Assembly: GCA_963693285.1 (NCBI GenBank)
Contig: OY848917.1
Coordinates: 35,103,245-35,167,244 of the forward strand
DNA from: Xestospongia muta
Lineage: Eukaryota > Porifera > Demospongiae > Haplosclerida > Petrosiidae
Direction: 5' to 3'
Length of the DNA stretch: 64,000 nucleotides
Shown here: positions 9,721 to 24,500 of the stretch, in pieces
How positions within the stretch are numbered: the first letter of the stretch is position 1
How the letters are laid out: every line of letters starts with the position of its first letter
The notes under the pieces: model-generated
Databases searched by the model: none
Seen by the model: only the letters and a program-made list of their open reading frames with translations
Told to the model about the DNA's origin: nothing
Translations under genes and position numbers: made by a program

Positions 9721-11039
9721 AGGAACCATTTAAGGATACATTGCCTCAGCTAGTGTAAGGCATAAAGCAAACACAAGGGAGCTTGAGCTAAATGTAGTGT
9801 GCCCTATATAGATTATCCAGCAATTCCTCACACTCAAAGTACATGGAAGTGGACAGTATGTTGCATTGGACTCTTGAGAAGTAGGAGTTCACATTGAACT
9901 CCAGTTTTTGATTCTTTCTCCTACTTCTGTCCAACTGACGTAGCAGTTGACAGTAATTTAAGGCATTCCATGTTCAGATTATGGTTGAAGGCATCTAAAA
10001 CAGATCCTTTCAGCCATATATTCTCTGGAAACATAGCTGGCCTCCTCTTTCCTGTTGATGCTCTCAGCAACTATGTTGTAGGGTAGGATAAAACCAGGCT
10101 GCTCTTTGTTTTCCAAAATGGAAGACTAATGACAAACAGTAATTAATGGAGAAGTCAGATCAGCTCTTCTTATGGTAGGAGTACCACCAGTTAAGTAAGT
10201 ATGCTGGACACAAGTATGTTATCATCTCTATGGGGTTAAGGACTCTACAATCAAAAACATTGTTTATGCACTACTTTAAACTCTCTGTGTTCTGGTGTCA
10301 GCCTCTAAAGCTCAGGCTGAATAGGTAGACGGCCTTGTTGACAATAAGATCATGTATGGTATTACAGGTTATATTTTATGTTGTTAATTGTCTATTTAGT
10401 ATTTTTTTATTGTTACTATCTTTGTTTTGATATGTGTTCATATCCCCTGAGTTTCTGGCAGAGTGCCTACGGTGGGTTGGGTAAAATCAGATTATACAAG
10501 CCATGTGTGTAAAAGAAACAGTGACAAATTATGGATAAAGACAGTATTGTAGATAATTGTCACAATCATATCTATACATGGGCAAGTATTTCATAACAGG
10601 AGACGACTAGCCACATAATCAATGTTAAATCTGTTGTTTTGTATAGTGTAGCTGTTTCTCTTGTTTCTGCAGTCTGTATTTATTTGCTAGTGCTTGTTTC
10701 ATATTGATATGTATTTATTGTGTGTGGTATTTAAAGGGAATTTTTTGTGCTGCATTCTACGCTCGAACTTGCAATTTGGTAAAATGTAATAAGATGATAA
10801 AAAGATGTATTTTTTGCATTATTAGTTCTACATAGACAAAGAAAAGATATAGACAGTTATGTCATAATGTACAGTTAGTGTAGAGTGTGGACAATGATTA
10901 CTACTGAATATTTCGTCTATTATGGAATTTATATGTGCCAATGTGTTTTGTTATGTACATTCTATATTTTGTGTAATCAGTTACTCCATTGCTGTATTTA
11001 CAAACATTTAGTAGTAGTTTCAAAGTCATCCCAGTGAGA
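9721..11039. other. No gene seen
   Basis: About 1.3 kb without a long ORF, recognisable domain or repeat. It has somewhat more balanced base composition than the introns further right and could be eroded transposon sequence. Confidence 0.4.
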
Positions 11040-12290
11040 GGAAGAAATACTTATAAAAAGCTTAGATGAACATAAACAGATAAAACTATCCTGTCACTAA
11101 GCAGAAGAAAATATAGCAAGTTCTTTGTGACTATCCAACTGAAAAATTGCAATTTGGGAGAAGACAAGGCTCTCAGCCTGTACTTACACATGCTGAAGAG
11201 CAATGCTAACTAGTGATAACTAGTAGACTACTGATATGTCTAAAATAGGGTATGGTCAAAAAAAGACAACATGTAAAACTGTGAAGAAAAGTCTTAATAA
11301 AAAAGAAAGAGTAATTCTTTTTGTAGAAAATAGACACAGAAAAGATTGGTGGTATGCCTTTTAACAAGCAACAACTTACTGTGAGCTCTTTATCAAGATT
11401 GAACATGCAATGAAAAAAGGCTCTAACTAGAGTACATTGACTTTGAACAATTACACTTTTCAAGGTGTTGATGATGACCCAAGATGTATTCTGAATTTAA
11501 ATAAGAGTGTTTTTCACCTTTGCACAGAATCTGGCACAGTCTTAGCTCCTGTAGGTGTAAAGACAGTTTAGGGTTCTTGTTCAATTTAGAAGCAGCAGAT
11601 AGTAACACTTAATGTCATTAATGCAATTGGAGATAAGATTCCACCGATGCACACTTTTCCAGGTGAGATATTGGTATATTTTCCATTATGAGGATTATTT
11701 AATGATGAATACTTAAGATGTTCATCAAATGGTTGGATTAACACTCAACTATTCTTTGGGTGGTTAAAACCTTCTAGCAAACACATTGGGAGAAAGAGAC
11801 CAGTATGTTTGCTATGCAATAGCCACTCAAATCATATTGATCTGGAAATCTCTAATTCTGCAAACAAAAGGGAATTACTCTTTATTGCCTATAACTCCAT
11901 TCATCACATATCACTAAGCTTTTATGACCTTTAAAAGCTAATTGTGGAAGATTTGTAGATGCATACAGAATGGCTAACATATATAGGAAAGTCTGTTTCA
12001 AAGGGGTTTCTGAAAAGTCTAGATTGACAACGTTAAAGTATGAACTATAGTTAATGCTTTAACTATGTTTCATACTTTAAAGTTACGAGATGCATCCAAA
12101 GCACTTGAAGAAAAACAGCTACTTCAAAGATCTACTCAGACCATTCTACTTAATATTTCTTTAACTGGAACACAACAGTCAACTCAAATTACCAAGTCTA
12201 TACCTTTCCCTTTTCATATATACAAGAAGATGAGAATGTATCTAAGTTCCTTAAATCAACAGACAAGGGTATCTTCAAAATAACACAAAA
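11040..12290 (+). pseudogene. Strongly decayed pogo/Tigger-like transposase
   Basis: In shifting plus-strand frames the order of a DDE_1 transposase can be followed. There is an N-terminal helix-turn-helix remnant near 11150-11200. A stretch resembling the region around the first catalytic Asp lies near 11500-11580, followed by INAIGDKIPPMHTFPG (about 11610-11660), which corresponds to the conserved PPM-IF block. SNGWINTQLFFGWLK (about 11725-11770) leads to a block near 11790-11840 that matches the LLLDGH region but has lost the Asp. Many stops and frameshifts are present. It is clearly older than the copy at 5701-9322. No TIRs were found. Confidence 0.6.
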
Positions 12291-12484
12291 TAACAATCAC
12301 TTGGATTGTAAAACCATACCATTATATTTATTAAAGATATTGAATAAATGTGTGACTTTGTATCATTGATTTGATCCATCAACATACAATGTCAATAACA
12401 TGTGTTTAATATGTTATAGGTGTATATAGTAGGTATGTAGTAAACAGATAATGGTTACATTTTGTATACAAACATGACACTGAC
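12291..12484. other. Short gene-free spacer or intron
   Basis: Non-coding AT-rich sequence directly downstream (minus strand) of the last visible ankyrin exon of the left array. No Roc, Death or other core exon was found to the left. Confidence 0.4.
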
Positions 12485-12583
12485 CTTGTCTGGAACATTC
12501 ACTTTCACACCAGCATCTAGAAGGACTTGAACAACTTTGTCATCACTTTTATAACATGATATATGGAGAACAGTTTCGCCAAT
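12485..12583 (-). CDS. Ankyrin exon, unique type (left array, last)
   Basis: 99 bp, flanked by a TTTATGTAG acceptor and an AAG|GTCAG donor. It encodes IGETVLHISCYKSDD, then VVQVLLDAGVKVNVPDK, an ankyrin repeat with a degenerate TPLH (TVLH). It differs from the A and B types and marks the 3' end of the visible array. Confidence 0.8.
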
Positions 12584-15500
12584 CTACATAAACAATAAAA
12601 TATATTTGTGATAATGAAACATATAACATATGCACATGAACTCTTACTTCGTTAACAAGATCTAGATTGGCTCCTTTCTGTGTTAAAAACAAAATAACAT
12701 CTTTGTGTCCATTCTTTGCTGCTAACATGACTGCAGTCGATCCATCCTAAATATATTATTACTTATTACATTAGCATGAATCATAACATCAGTACATTAC
12801 ATAACAACACTTGGATGTATCAGTACACTAGTAACATTACAAACTTAGACAAAAGTATATACAGTCAAACAAAATACAAGTCAAATCACTCTCAATAATT
12901 GGACATTATAAACACAAATATGTAACTTTAGACTACTATTTTGATTATAGTAAAAAATTTTACTTTTCAGTGACTTAGAGGAAGAGCTAGCATTCCTTAT
13001 AAAATAATTCACTCATACCTTTTCTGAAAAGGTAACTAACAAACACTTTTTTTCTGATAAAGCAAATTCAGCAAATAGCTTCTTTACATGTACAACAATT
13101 GTCAATACTACAAATGCTTACCCTAAAACAATCTTAACATCTTCACTATTACTAGCTAACAATATATTGATAATAAACATTTTACTAGAAATATAATATA
13201 TTGGTAGCAACTTAATCAATATCATTCTTAACATTCACAGTAATACAACAAACTTTTATTAATACACATTATTATAATAGTTTTGCAATGATACTAGAGT
13301 ATTTTAACCATATAGTAATAATAAACTCTTAGGAGAATAATAAGACAATTCTAAACAATGCTAAGTACTAAGAACAAACAATGGATAAAAAGCATAAGAG
13401 TCAACAAAAGAGTTACAAGATTATAATTAAAATTCTTCAGATAATTTTTCAAGAGACATTGACTTACCCTGACTACAGCTACATTAAATAATTAGCTACA
13501 ATGTCAATGGAAGACTATAGTTCTAAAATAATAAAATGATAGGCAGAGGAACTAGCTAGAAAAAGGTATCCAAGGAAACGTCTAATGTCCTTACACTCAC
13601 AGTTAGGGCTAACAAAATTCATTGACAGCTATAAGAACTTGCAACCAAAGGATAGAGTTTATTGTCATTGCTATGTCTTACAAATTGCACACAACAATAT
13701 AATAAAATTAGAAAAGTTGATACACAAAGATACCATACAATCCATGTAAAGCATTAAAAATTATCAACGTCAATAAAAACAATAGGGTAAATACAATAAC
13801 AACATCCTATTCAAAACACTTAGAATTCATATAATACTATATCACACTTACCCACTATTATATTTTTAACAACACATTCAGATGACAAGTAATCACACCA
13901 ACATAAATGGAAAACCAAAACAATAGAGTAAACAAAATAACAACAACACATTCAATATACTTGGAATTCATACTACATTATATCAAAATTACATCCTGTT
14001 ATATTGTAAAGGACACATTCAGATGACAAGTAATAACAGCAACATAAATGTGAAAACAAAAACCAATACTCTAAACAAAATCACAACAACACATTCAATA
14101 GGTTCAGAATTCATACTAGGCTATAGCTATAAAATGCTTAAAATATACCTAAAAATTAAACCTAGCAAGAAGATTCAAACATTATTAGTGACACTCAATG
14201 TTGTATTATAAACAACGAGGGTTAACAAGATTCATTGCTGTTATACGAATAAGCTGTTATAGAATGCACTTTCATGCTATTTGTTTATCTCATAAGCTGC
14301 AAATACAATATAATCAATAAAATTGCAAAAGCGGATACACATAGACACCATACAATCCAAAACAATTATAGTACAGCCTGCCAAGTTTCTCATACAAGGC
14401 ATTAAAAATCATTAACATCAATTAAAACAATAGGGTAAATACAATAACAACATCCTATTCAAAACACTTTGTATTCATACTATACTATATCACACTTACC
14501 CACTATTATATTTTAAACAACACATTCAGATGACAAGTAATCACACCAACATAAATGGAAAAACAAAACAATAGAGTAAACAAAATACCAACAACACATT
14601 CAATATACTTGGAATTCATACTACATTATATCAAAACTACATCCTATTATATTGTAAAGGACACATTCAGATGACAAGTAATAACAGCAACACAAAAGTG
14701 GAAACAAAACCATTACTCTAAAAAAATCACAACACCACATTCAAATATGCTCAGAATTCTTAATAGGCTATAGCTATAAAATGCTTAAAATATACCTAAA
14801 AAATGTCATATTACAAACAGCTAAGGTTAACAAGATTCATTGCTGTTATACAAATAAGCTGTTATAGAATGCACTTTAATGACATTTGTTGATATTATAA
14901 GCAGCAAATACAAAATAATCATTAAAACTGCAAAAGCAGACACGCATAGTTACCATACAATCCAAAACAATTATAGTACAGCCTCCAAAGATTCTCATGC
15001 AAGACGTAAAATCAATTAACGTCAATAAAAACAATAGGGTAAATATAATAACAACATCCTATTCAAAACACTTAGTATTTATACTATACTATATCACACT
15101 TATATATTTTAAACAACACATTCAGATGACAAGTCATCACAGCAACATAAATGGAAAAAAAGCAATACTCTAAAGAAAATCACAACAACACATTCAATAT
15201 GCATAGAACTTATACTAGGCTATAGCTATAAAACGCTTAACAAATACTTTTAAAAAACAGCCAAGAAGATTCTAGATTATATTGTAAAGGATGCATTTAG
15301 GTGACAAGTAATAACAACAACATAAATGTGGAAATGAAGAGAATTATGGTAAACAAAATCAAAACAACACATTCAATATGCTCTCAATTCATACTAGGCT
15401 ATAACTAGATGGTAAAAAACTAGCAAGAAGCTTCACCTTGAAACCAAAACCAATACTCTAAACAAAATCACAACAACACATTCAATATGCTCAGAATTCA

Positions 15501-18500
15501 TACTAGGCTGTAGCTATAAAATGCTTAAAATATACCTAAAAATGAAACCTGGTAAGATGATTCAAACATTATTAGTGACACACAATGTTGTATTATAAAC
15601 AGCTAGGGATAACAAGATTCATTGCTGATATACGAATCAGCTGCTATAGAATGCACTTTAATGTCATTTGTTGATCTCATAAGCTGCAAATACAATATAA
15701 TCAATAAATTTGCAAAAGCAGATACACGTAGGTATCATGCCATCCAAAACAATTATAGTACAGCCTGCCAAGCTTCTCATACAAGGCATTAAAAATCATT
15801 AACATCAATAAAAACAATAGGGTAAATACAATAACAACATCCTATTCAAAACACTTAGTATTTATACTATACTATATCACACTTACCGACTATTATATTT
15901 TAAACAACACATTCAGATGACAAGTAATCACACCAACATAAATGGAAAAAAAGCAATACTCTAAAGAAAATCACAACAACACATTCAATATGCATAGAAC
16001 TCATACTAGGCTGTAGCCATAAAACACTTAAAATATACCTAAAAATAAACCTGGCAAGAAGATTCAAGCATCAATGTCATACTACAAACAGCTAAGGTTA
16101 ACAAGATTCATTGCTGATATACAAATCAGCTGTTACAGAATGAGTTTTAATGTCATTTGTTGATCTTATAAGCAGCAAATGCAAAACAATCATTTAAACT
16201 GCAAAAGCAGATACACATAGTTACCATACAATCCAAAACAATTATAGTACAGCCTCCAAAGATTCTCATGCAAGGCATTAAAAACAATTAACGTCAATAG
16301 AAACAATAGGGTAAATACAATAATAAAATCCTATTCAAAACACTTAGAATTCATATAATACTATATCACACTTACCGACTATTAGATTTTAAACAACACA
16401 TTCAGATGACAAGTAATCACACCAACATAAATGGAAAAACAAAACAATAGAGTAAACAAATAACAGTAACACATTCAATATACTTGCTTAAAATATACCT
16501 AAAAAATAAACCTAGCAAGAAGATTCAAGCATCAATGTCATATTACAAACAGCTAAGGTTAACAAGATTCATTGCTGTTATACAAATAAGCTGTTATAGA
16601 ATGCACTTTAATGACATTTGTTGATATTATAAGCAGCAAATACAAAATAATCATTAAAACTGCAAAAGCAGACACGCATAGTTACCATACAATCCAAAAC
16701 AATTATATTACAGCCTCCAAAGATTCTCATGCAAGACATAAAAACAATTAACGTCAATAAAAACAATAGAGTAAATACAATAACAACATCCTATTCAAAA
16801 CATTTAGTATTTATACTATACTATATCACACTTACCCACTATTATATTTTAAACAACACATTCAGATGACAAGTCATCACAGCAACATAAATGGAAAAAA
16901 AGCAATACTCTAAAGAAAATCACAACAACACATTCAATATGCATAGAACTTATACTAGGCTATAGCTATAAAATGCTTAACAAATACCTAAAAAAACAGC
17001 CAAGAAGATTCAAGATTATATTGTATAGGACGCAATCAGGTGACAAGTAATAACAGCAACATAAATGTGGATATGAAAAGAATTATGGTAAACAAAATCA
17101 AAACAACACATTCGATATGCTCTCAATTTATACTAGGCTATAGGTATTAGATGCTCAAAAAACTAGCAAGAAGCTTCACCTGTTATTACTGATAGATACC
17201 TAATGTCATAGCAATCACAGTTAGGGTTATGAAAACCTTTGCTGATACAGAAATTGCTAGTTATAGGATGCATGCTCTTTAATGTCATTTCTTGCTCTAA
17301 TAGGTTGCATGTAATAACAATATAATAAATAAATTTGCAAAAATGGATACACATGCTTCGCTAAATCAAACTTACCTTAGTACCAATATTGATATCAACA
17401 TTATGGTTGAGTAATAGTTCAACAATGTCTGTATGTCCTTTAGAACTTGCATAATGAAGAGCTGCCCATCCTATCTATTAGAAAAACACACAATCATCTG
17501 TAAAGTAAAACTGCTAACACTCTACATTTCTTTTATTTCTGCACTTTGTCATTAACATATTACCCTCATATATTGTCTACATGTAACTATTGTTGTATGT
17601 GTAGGACATGACTACATTTACTACTAGTAAGCCTTTATTACTTAAATAAGTATTTAAAGACTAATTCATCCAAGATGGGTTAAAGTATATACAGTGTAAT
17701 ATGAGGGATTGATAAACAAGATGTAAACAGAAAATTATTAGAATTTAGGTCTATACTATACAAACCAGTATCGGACAAAAATGTAACATGTAGCTCTTTA
17801 TGTGCTACTACCATCATCATTGTATTTCCATAAGGCTCTAATTATATTATTCACTATTCTAACCAACATCATCTCTGTCAGATAATTATTGCATCTCACA
17901 AACTATAGGTCCATAACAGTTTGTATAATAAAAGGTCAGTATTTCAATTGGGGACTTGTTAATAATAGGAAGAAGCATTCCACATACAGAAATATACCAG
18001 TGCTATAATTATTATGAGCTTTAAATTCTTCAATACTCTCTAGTTCTATAAACAGATGAAATCACGCTCTCATCACTGTTGAAAAACCTAGAATAATCTC
18101 ATGTATTTATTTAATAGCCAGTAAGATACAAATTTAAGTAGTCTCCATGACAATTGTTGTCCTATGTATCTACACAACAATTCTAAAATCAAACACTTGT
18201 CTTTGAGGAAAAGGATTTATAATTTCTCTTCAGTTATACTGACTTTCTCATATAACATATGCACATGAACACTTACTTTGTTAACAAGATCTAGATTGGC
18301 TCCTTTCTGTGTTAAAATCAAAACAACATCTTTGTGTCCATTCTCTGCTGCTAACATGACTGCAGTCGATCCATCCTAAATATATTATTACTTACTACAT
18401 TAGCATGAATCATAACATCAGTACATTACATAACAACACTTGGATGTATCAGTACACTAGTAACATTACAAACTTAGACAAAAGTATATATAGTCAAACA

Positions 18501-21500
18501 AAATAAAAGTCAAATTACTCTCAATAATTGGACATTATAAACACAAATATGAAACTTCACACTACTATTTTGATTATAGTTAAAGTTTATTTTTCAGTGG
18601 CTTAGAGGACGAGCTAGCATTCCTTATAAAATAATTCGCTCATACTTTCTCTGAAAAGGTTACTAACAAACACTTATTTTTCTGATAAAGCAAATTCAGC
18701 AAATAGCTTCTTTATATGTACAACAATTGTCAATACTACAAATGTTTACCATAAAACAATCTTAACATCTTCACTATTACTAGCTAACAATATATTAATA
18801 ATAAACATTATACTAGAAATATAATATATTGGTAGCAACTTAATCAATATCATTCTTAACATTCACAGTAATACAACAAACTTTTATTAATACACATTAT
18901 TATAATAGTTTTGCAATGATACTGAAATCATTTTAAACCATATAGTAATAATAAACTCTTAGGAGAATAATAAGACAATTCTAAACAATGCTAAGTACTA
19001 AGAACAAACAATGGATAAAAAGCATAAGAGTCAACAAAAGAGTTATAAGATTATAATTAAAATTTCTCCCATAATTTTTCAGGAGACATTCACTTACACT
19101 GACTAGAGCTACATTAAGTAATTAGCTACAATGTCAATGGAAGACTATAGTTCTAAAATAATAAAATGATAGGCGGAGGAACATGCTAGAAAGAAGTATC
19201 CAAGGAAACGTTTAATGTCCTTACACTCACAGTTAGGGCTAACAAAATTCATTGACAGCTATAAGAACTTGCAACCAAAGGATAGAGTTTATTGTCATTG
19301 CTAGGTCTTATAAATTGCACACAACAATATAATAAAATTAGAAAAGTTGATACTCATAGATATCATACAATCCAAAACAATTACAGTACAGCCATGAAAG
19401 GTTCTCATGCAAAGCATTAAAAATCATCAATGTCAATAAAAACAATAGGGTAAATACAATAACAACATCCTATTCAAAACACTTAGAATTCATACTATAC
19501 TATATCACACTTACCCACTATTATATTTTAAACAACACATTCAGATGACAAGTAATCACACCAACATAAATGGAAAAACAAAACAATAGTGTAAACAAAA
19601 TAACAACAACACATTCAATATACTTGGAACTCATACTACATTATATCAAAATTACATCCTATTATATTGTAAAGGACATATTCAGATGACAAGTATTAAC
19701 AGCAACATAAATGTGTAAACAAAAGCATTACTTTAAACAAAATCACAACAACACATTCAATATGCTCAGAATTCATACTAGGCTATAGATATAAAATCCT
19801 TAAAATATACCTAAACATTAAACATGGCAAGAAGATTCAAGTATTGTTAGTGACACTCAATGTTGTATTATAAAAAGCTAGGGATAACAAGACTCATTGC
19901 TGATATACGAATCAGCTGCTATCGAATGCACTTTAAAGACATTTGTTGATCTTATAAGCAGCAAACACAAAATATTCATTACAACTGCAAAAGCAGACAT
20001 GCATAGATACAATACAATCCAAAACAATTATACTACAGGCTCTAAAGCTTCTCATGCAAAGCATTAAAAAAAATTAATGTCAATAAAAACAATAGGGTAA
20101 ATACAATAACAACATCCTATTCAAAACACTTAGAATTCATACTATACTATATCACACTTACCGACTATTATATTTTAAACAACACATTCAATTGAGAAGT
20201 AATCACACCAACATAAATGGAAAAACAAAACAATAGAGTAAACAAAATAACAACAACACATTCAATATACTTGGAATTCATACTACATTATATCAAAATT
20301 ACATCCTATTATATTGTAAAGACACATTCAGATGACAAGTAATAACATCAACATAAATGTGAAAACAAAAACCAATACTCTGTACAAAATCACAATAACA
20401 CATTCAATATGCTCAAAATTTATAGTAGGCTATAGCTATAAAATGCTTAAAATATATCTAAAAATTAAACCTGGCAAGAAGATTCAAACATCATTAGTGA
20501 CACTCAATGTTGTATTATAAACAGCTAGCGATAACATTGCTGATATACGAATCAGCTGTTACAGAATGCACTTTCATGCTATTTGTTGATCTAATAAGCT
20601 ACAAATACAATATAATTAATAAAATTGCAAAAGCAGATACACATAGATACCATACAATCCAAAACAATTATAGTATAGCCTTTCAAGCTTCTTATGCATG
20701 GCATTAAAAACAATTAATGTTAAACCATTAACATCAAAAAAACTATAGGGTAAATACAATAACAACGTCCTATTCAAAACACTTAGAATTCATACTATAC
20801 TATATCACACTTACCCACTATTATATTTTAAACAACACATTCAGATGACAAGTAATCACACCAACATAAATAAAAAAACAAAACAACAAAGTAAACAAAA
20901 TAGCAACAACACATTCAACATATCTAGAATTCATATTACATTATATAAAAATTACATCCTATTATATTGTAAAGGACACATTCAGATGACAAGTAATAAC
21001 AGCAACATAAATGTCGAAATAAAAACCAACACTTTAAACAAAATCACAACAACACATTCAATATGCTCAGAATTCATACTAGGCTATACCTATAAAATGC
21101 TTAAAATATACCTAAAAATTAAACATGGCAAGAACATTCAAGCATCGATGTCATATTACAAACAGCTAAGGTTAACAAGATTCATTGCTGATATACGTAT
21201 CAGCTGTTATAGAATCCACTTTGAAGTCATTTGTCCATCTCATAAGCAGCAAATACAAAATAGTCATTAAAACTGCAAAAGCAGATACTCATAGATACTA
21301 TACAATCCAAAACAATTATAATATAGCCTCCAAAGATTCTCATGCAAGGCATTAAAAACAATTAACATCAATAAAAACAATAGGGTAAATACAATAACAA
21401 CATCCTATTCAAAACACTTAGATTTCATACTATACTATATCACACTTACCGACTATTATATTTTAAACAACACATTCAGATGACAAGTAATCACACCAAC

Positions 21501-24500
21501 ATAAATGGAAAAACAAATCAATAGAGTAAACAAAATAACAACAACACATTCAATATACTTGGAATTCATACTACATTATATCAAAATTACATCCTCTTAT
21601 ATTGTAAAGGACACATTCAGATGACAAGTAATAACAGCAACATAAATGTGGAAACAAAAACAAATACTCTAAACAAAATCACAACAACACATTCAATATC
21701 CTCAAATTTCATACTAGGCTATAGATATAAAATGCTTAAAATATACCTGAAAAATAAACCTGGCAAGAAGATTCAAGCATCAATGTCATATTACAAACAG
21801 GTAAGATTAACAAGATTTATTGCTGATATACGAATCAGCTGTTACAGAATGCACTTTAATGTCATTTGTTGATCTCATAAGCAGCAAATATAAAATAGTC
21901 ATTAAAACTGCAAAAGCAGATACACATCGTTACCATACAATCCAAAACAATTATAGTACAGCCTCCAAAGATTCTCATGCAAAGCATTAAAAACCAGCAA
22001 CGTCAATAAAAACAATAGGGTAAATACAATAACAACATCCTATTCAAAACACTTTGTATTCATACTATACTATATCACACTTACCGACTATTACATTTTA
22101 AACAACACATTCAGATGACAAGTAATCACACCAACATAAATGGAAAAACAAAACAATAGAGTAAACAAAAGAACAACAACACATTCAATATACTTGGAAT
22201 TCATACTGCATTATATCAAAATTACATCCTCTTATATTGTAAAGGACACATTCAGATGACAAGTAATATTAGCAAAATAAATGTGGAAACAAAAACAAAT
22301 ACTCTAAACAAAATCACAACAACACATTCAATATCCTCAAAATTCATACTAGGCTATAGATATAAAATGCTTAAAATATACCTGAAAAATAAACCTGGCA
22401 AGAAGATTCAAAGATTATTAGTGATACTCAATGTTGTATTACAAACATCTAGGATTAACAAGATTCATTGCTGATATATGAATCAGCTGTTATAGAATGC
22501 ACTTTAATGTCATTTGTCGATCTCATAAGCACCAAATACAAAATAGTCATTAAAACTGAAAAAGCAGATACACATAGTTACGATACAATCCAAAACATTA
22601 AAAACAATTAAGGTTAATAAAAACAATAGGGTAAATACAGCCTGCATACATAAGTACAGCCTGCCAAGTTTCTCATACAAGACATTACAAATCATTAACA
22701 TCAACAAAAACAATAGGGTAAATTCAATAACAACATCCTATTCAAAACACTTAGAATTCATACTGTACTATATCACACTTACCTCCTATTATATTTTTAA
22801 CAACACATTCGAATGACAAGTAACATACCAATATAAATGGAAAAACAAAACAATAGAGTAAACAAAATAACAACAACACATTCAATATACTTGGAATTCA
22901 TACTACATTATATAAAAATTACTTTCTATTATATTGTAAAGGACACATTCAGGTGACAAGTAATAACAGCAACATAAATGTGGAAACAAAAACCAATACT
23001 CTAAACAAAATTACAACAAAAAATTCAATATGCTCAGAATTCATACTAGGCTATAACTATAAAATGCTTAAAATATACCTAAAAATAAACCTGGCAAGAA
23101 GATTCAACCATCAATGTCATATTACAAACAGCTAAGTTTAACAAGGTTCAATGCTGATATACGAATCAGCTGTTACAGAATGCACTTTAATGTCATTTGT
23201 CGATCTCATAAGCACCAAATACAAAATAGTCATTAGAACTGCAAAAGCAGATACACATAGTTACCATACAATCCAAAACAATTATAGTATAGCCTCCAAA
23301 GATTCTCATGCAAGGCATTAAAAACAATTAACATCAATAAAAACAATAGAGTGAATATAATAACAACATCCTATTCATAACACTTAGAATTCATACTATA
23401 CTATATCACACTTACCAACTATTATATTTTTAACAACACATTTAGATAACAAGTAATCACACCAACATAAATGGAAAAACAAAACAATAGAGTAAAAAAA
23501 TAACAACACCACATTCAATATACTTGGAATTCATACTACATTATATCAAAATTACATCCTATTATATTGTAAAGGACACATTCAGATGACAAGTAATAAC
23601 AGCAACATAAATGTGGAAACAAAAATCTATACTCTAAACAAAATCATAACAACAAATATGCTCAGAATTCATACTCGATATAGCTATAAAATGCTCAAAA
23701 TATACCTAAAAATTAAATCTGGCAAGAAGATTTAAATATTATTAGTGACACCCAATGTTGTATTATAAACAGCTAGGGATGACAAGATTCATTGCTGATA
23801 TACAAACAAGCTGCTACAGAACGCAGTTTAATGACATTTCTTAATCTTATAAGCAGCAAATACAAAATAGTCATTAAAACTGCAAAAGCAGATACACATA
23901 GCTACCATACAATCCAAAACAATTATAGTACAGCCTCCAAAGCTTCTCATGCAAAACATTAAAAACAATTAAGGTTAATAAAAACAATAGGGTAAATACA
24001 GCCTGTATACATAAGTACAGCCTGCCAAGTTTCTCATACAAGACATTAAAAATCATCAACAAAAACAATAGGGTAAATTCAATAACAACATCCTATTCAA
24101 AACACTTAGAATTCATACTGTACTATATCACACTTACCGACTATTATATTTTAAACAACACATTCAGATGACAAGTAACACACCAACATAAATGGAAAAA
24201 CAAAACAATAGACTAAACAAATAACAACAACACATTCAATATACTTGGAATTCATACTACATTATATAAAAATTACATCCTATTATATTGTAAAGGACAC
24301 ATTCAGATGACAAGTAAAAACAGCAACATAAATGTGGAAACAAAAACCAATACTCTAAACGAAATCATAACAACATATTCAATATGCTCAGAATTCATAC
24401 CAGGCTATAGCTATGAAATGCTTAAAATATACCTAAAAATAAACCTGGCAAGAAGATTCAACCATCAATGTCATATTACAAACATCTAGGATTAACAAGA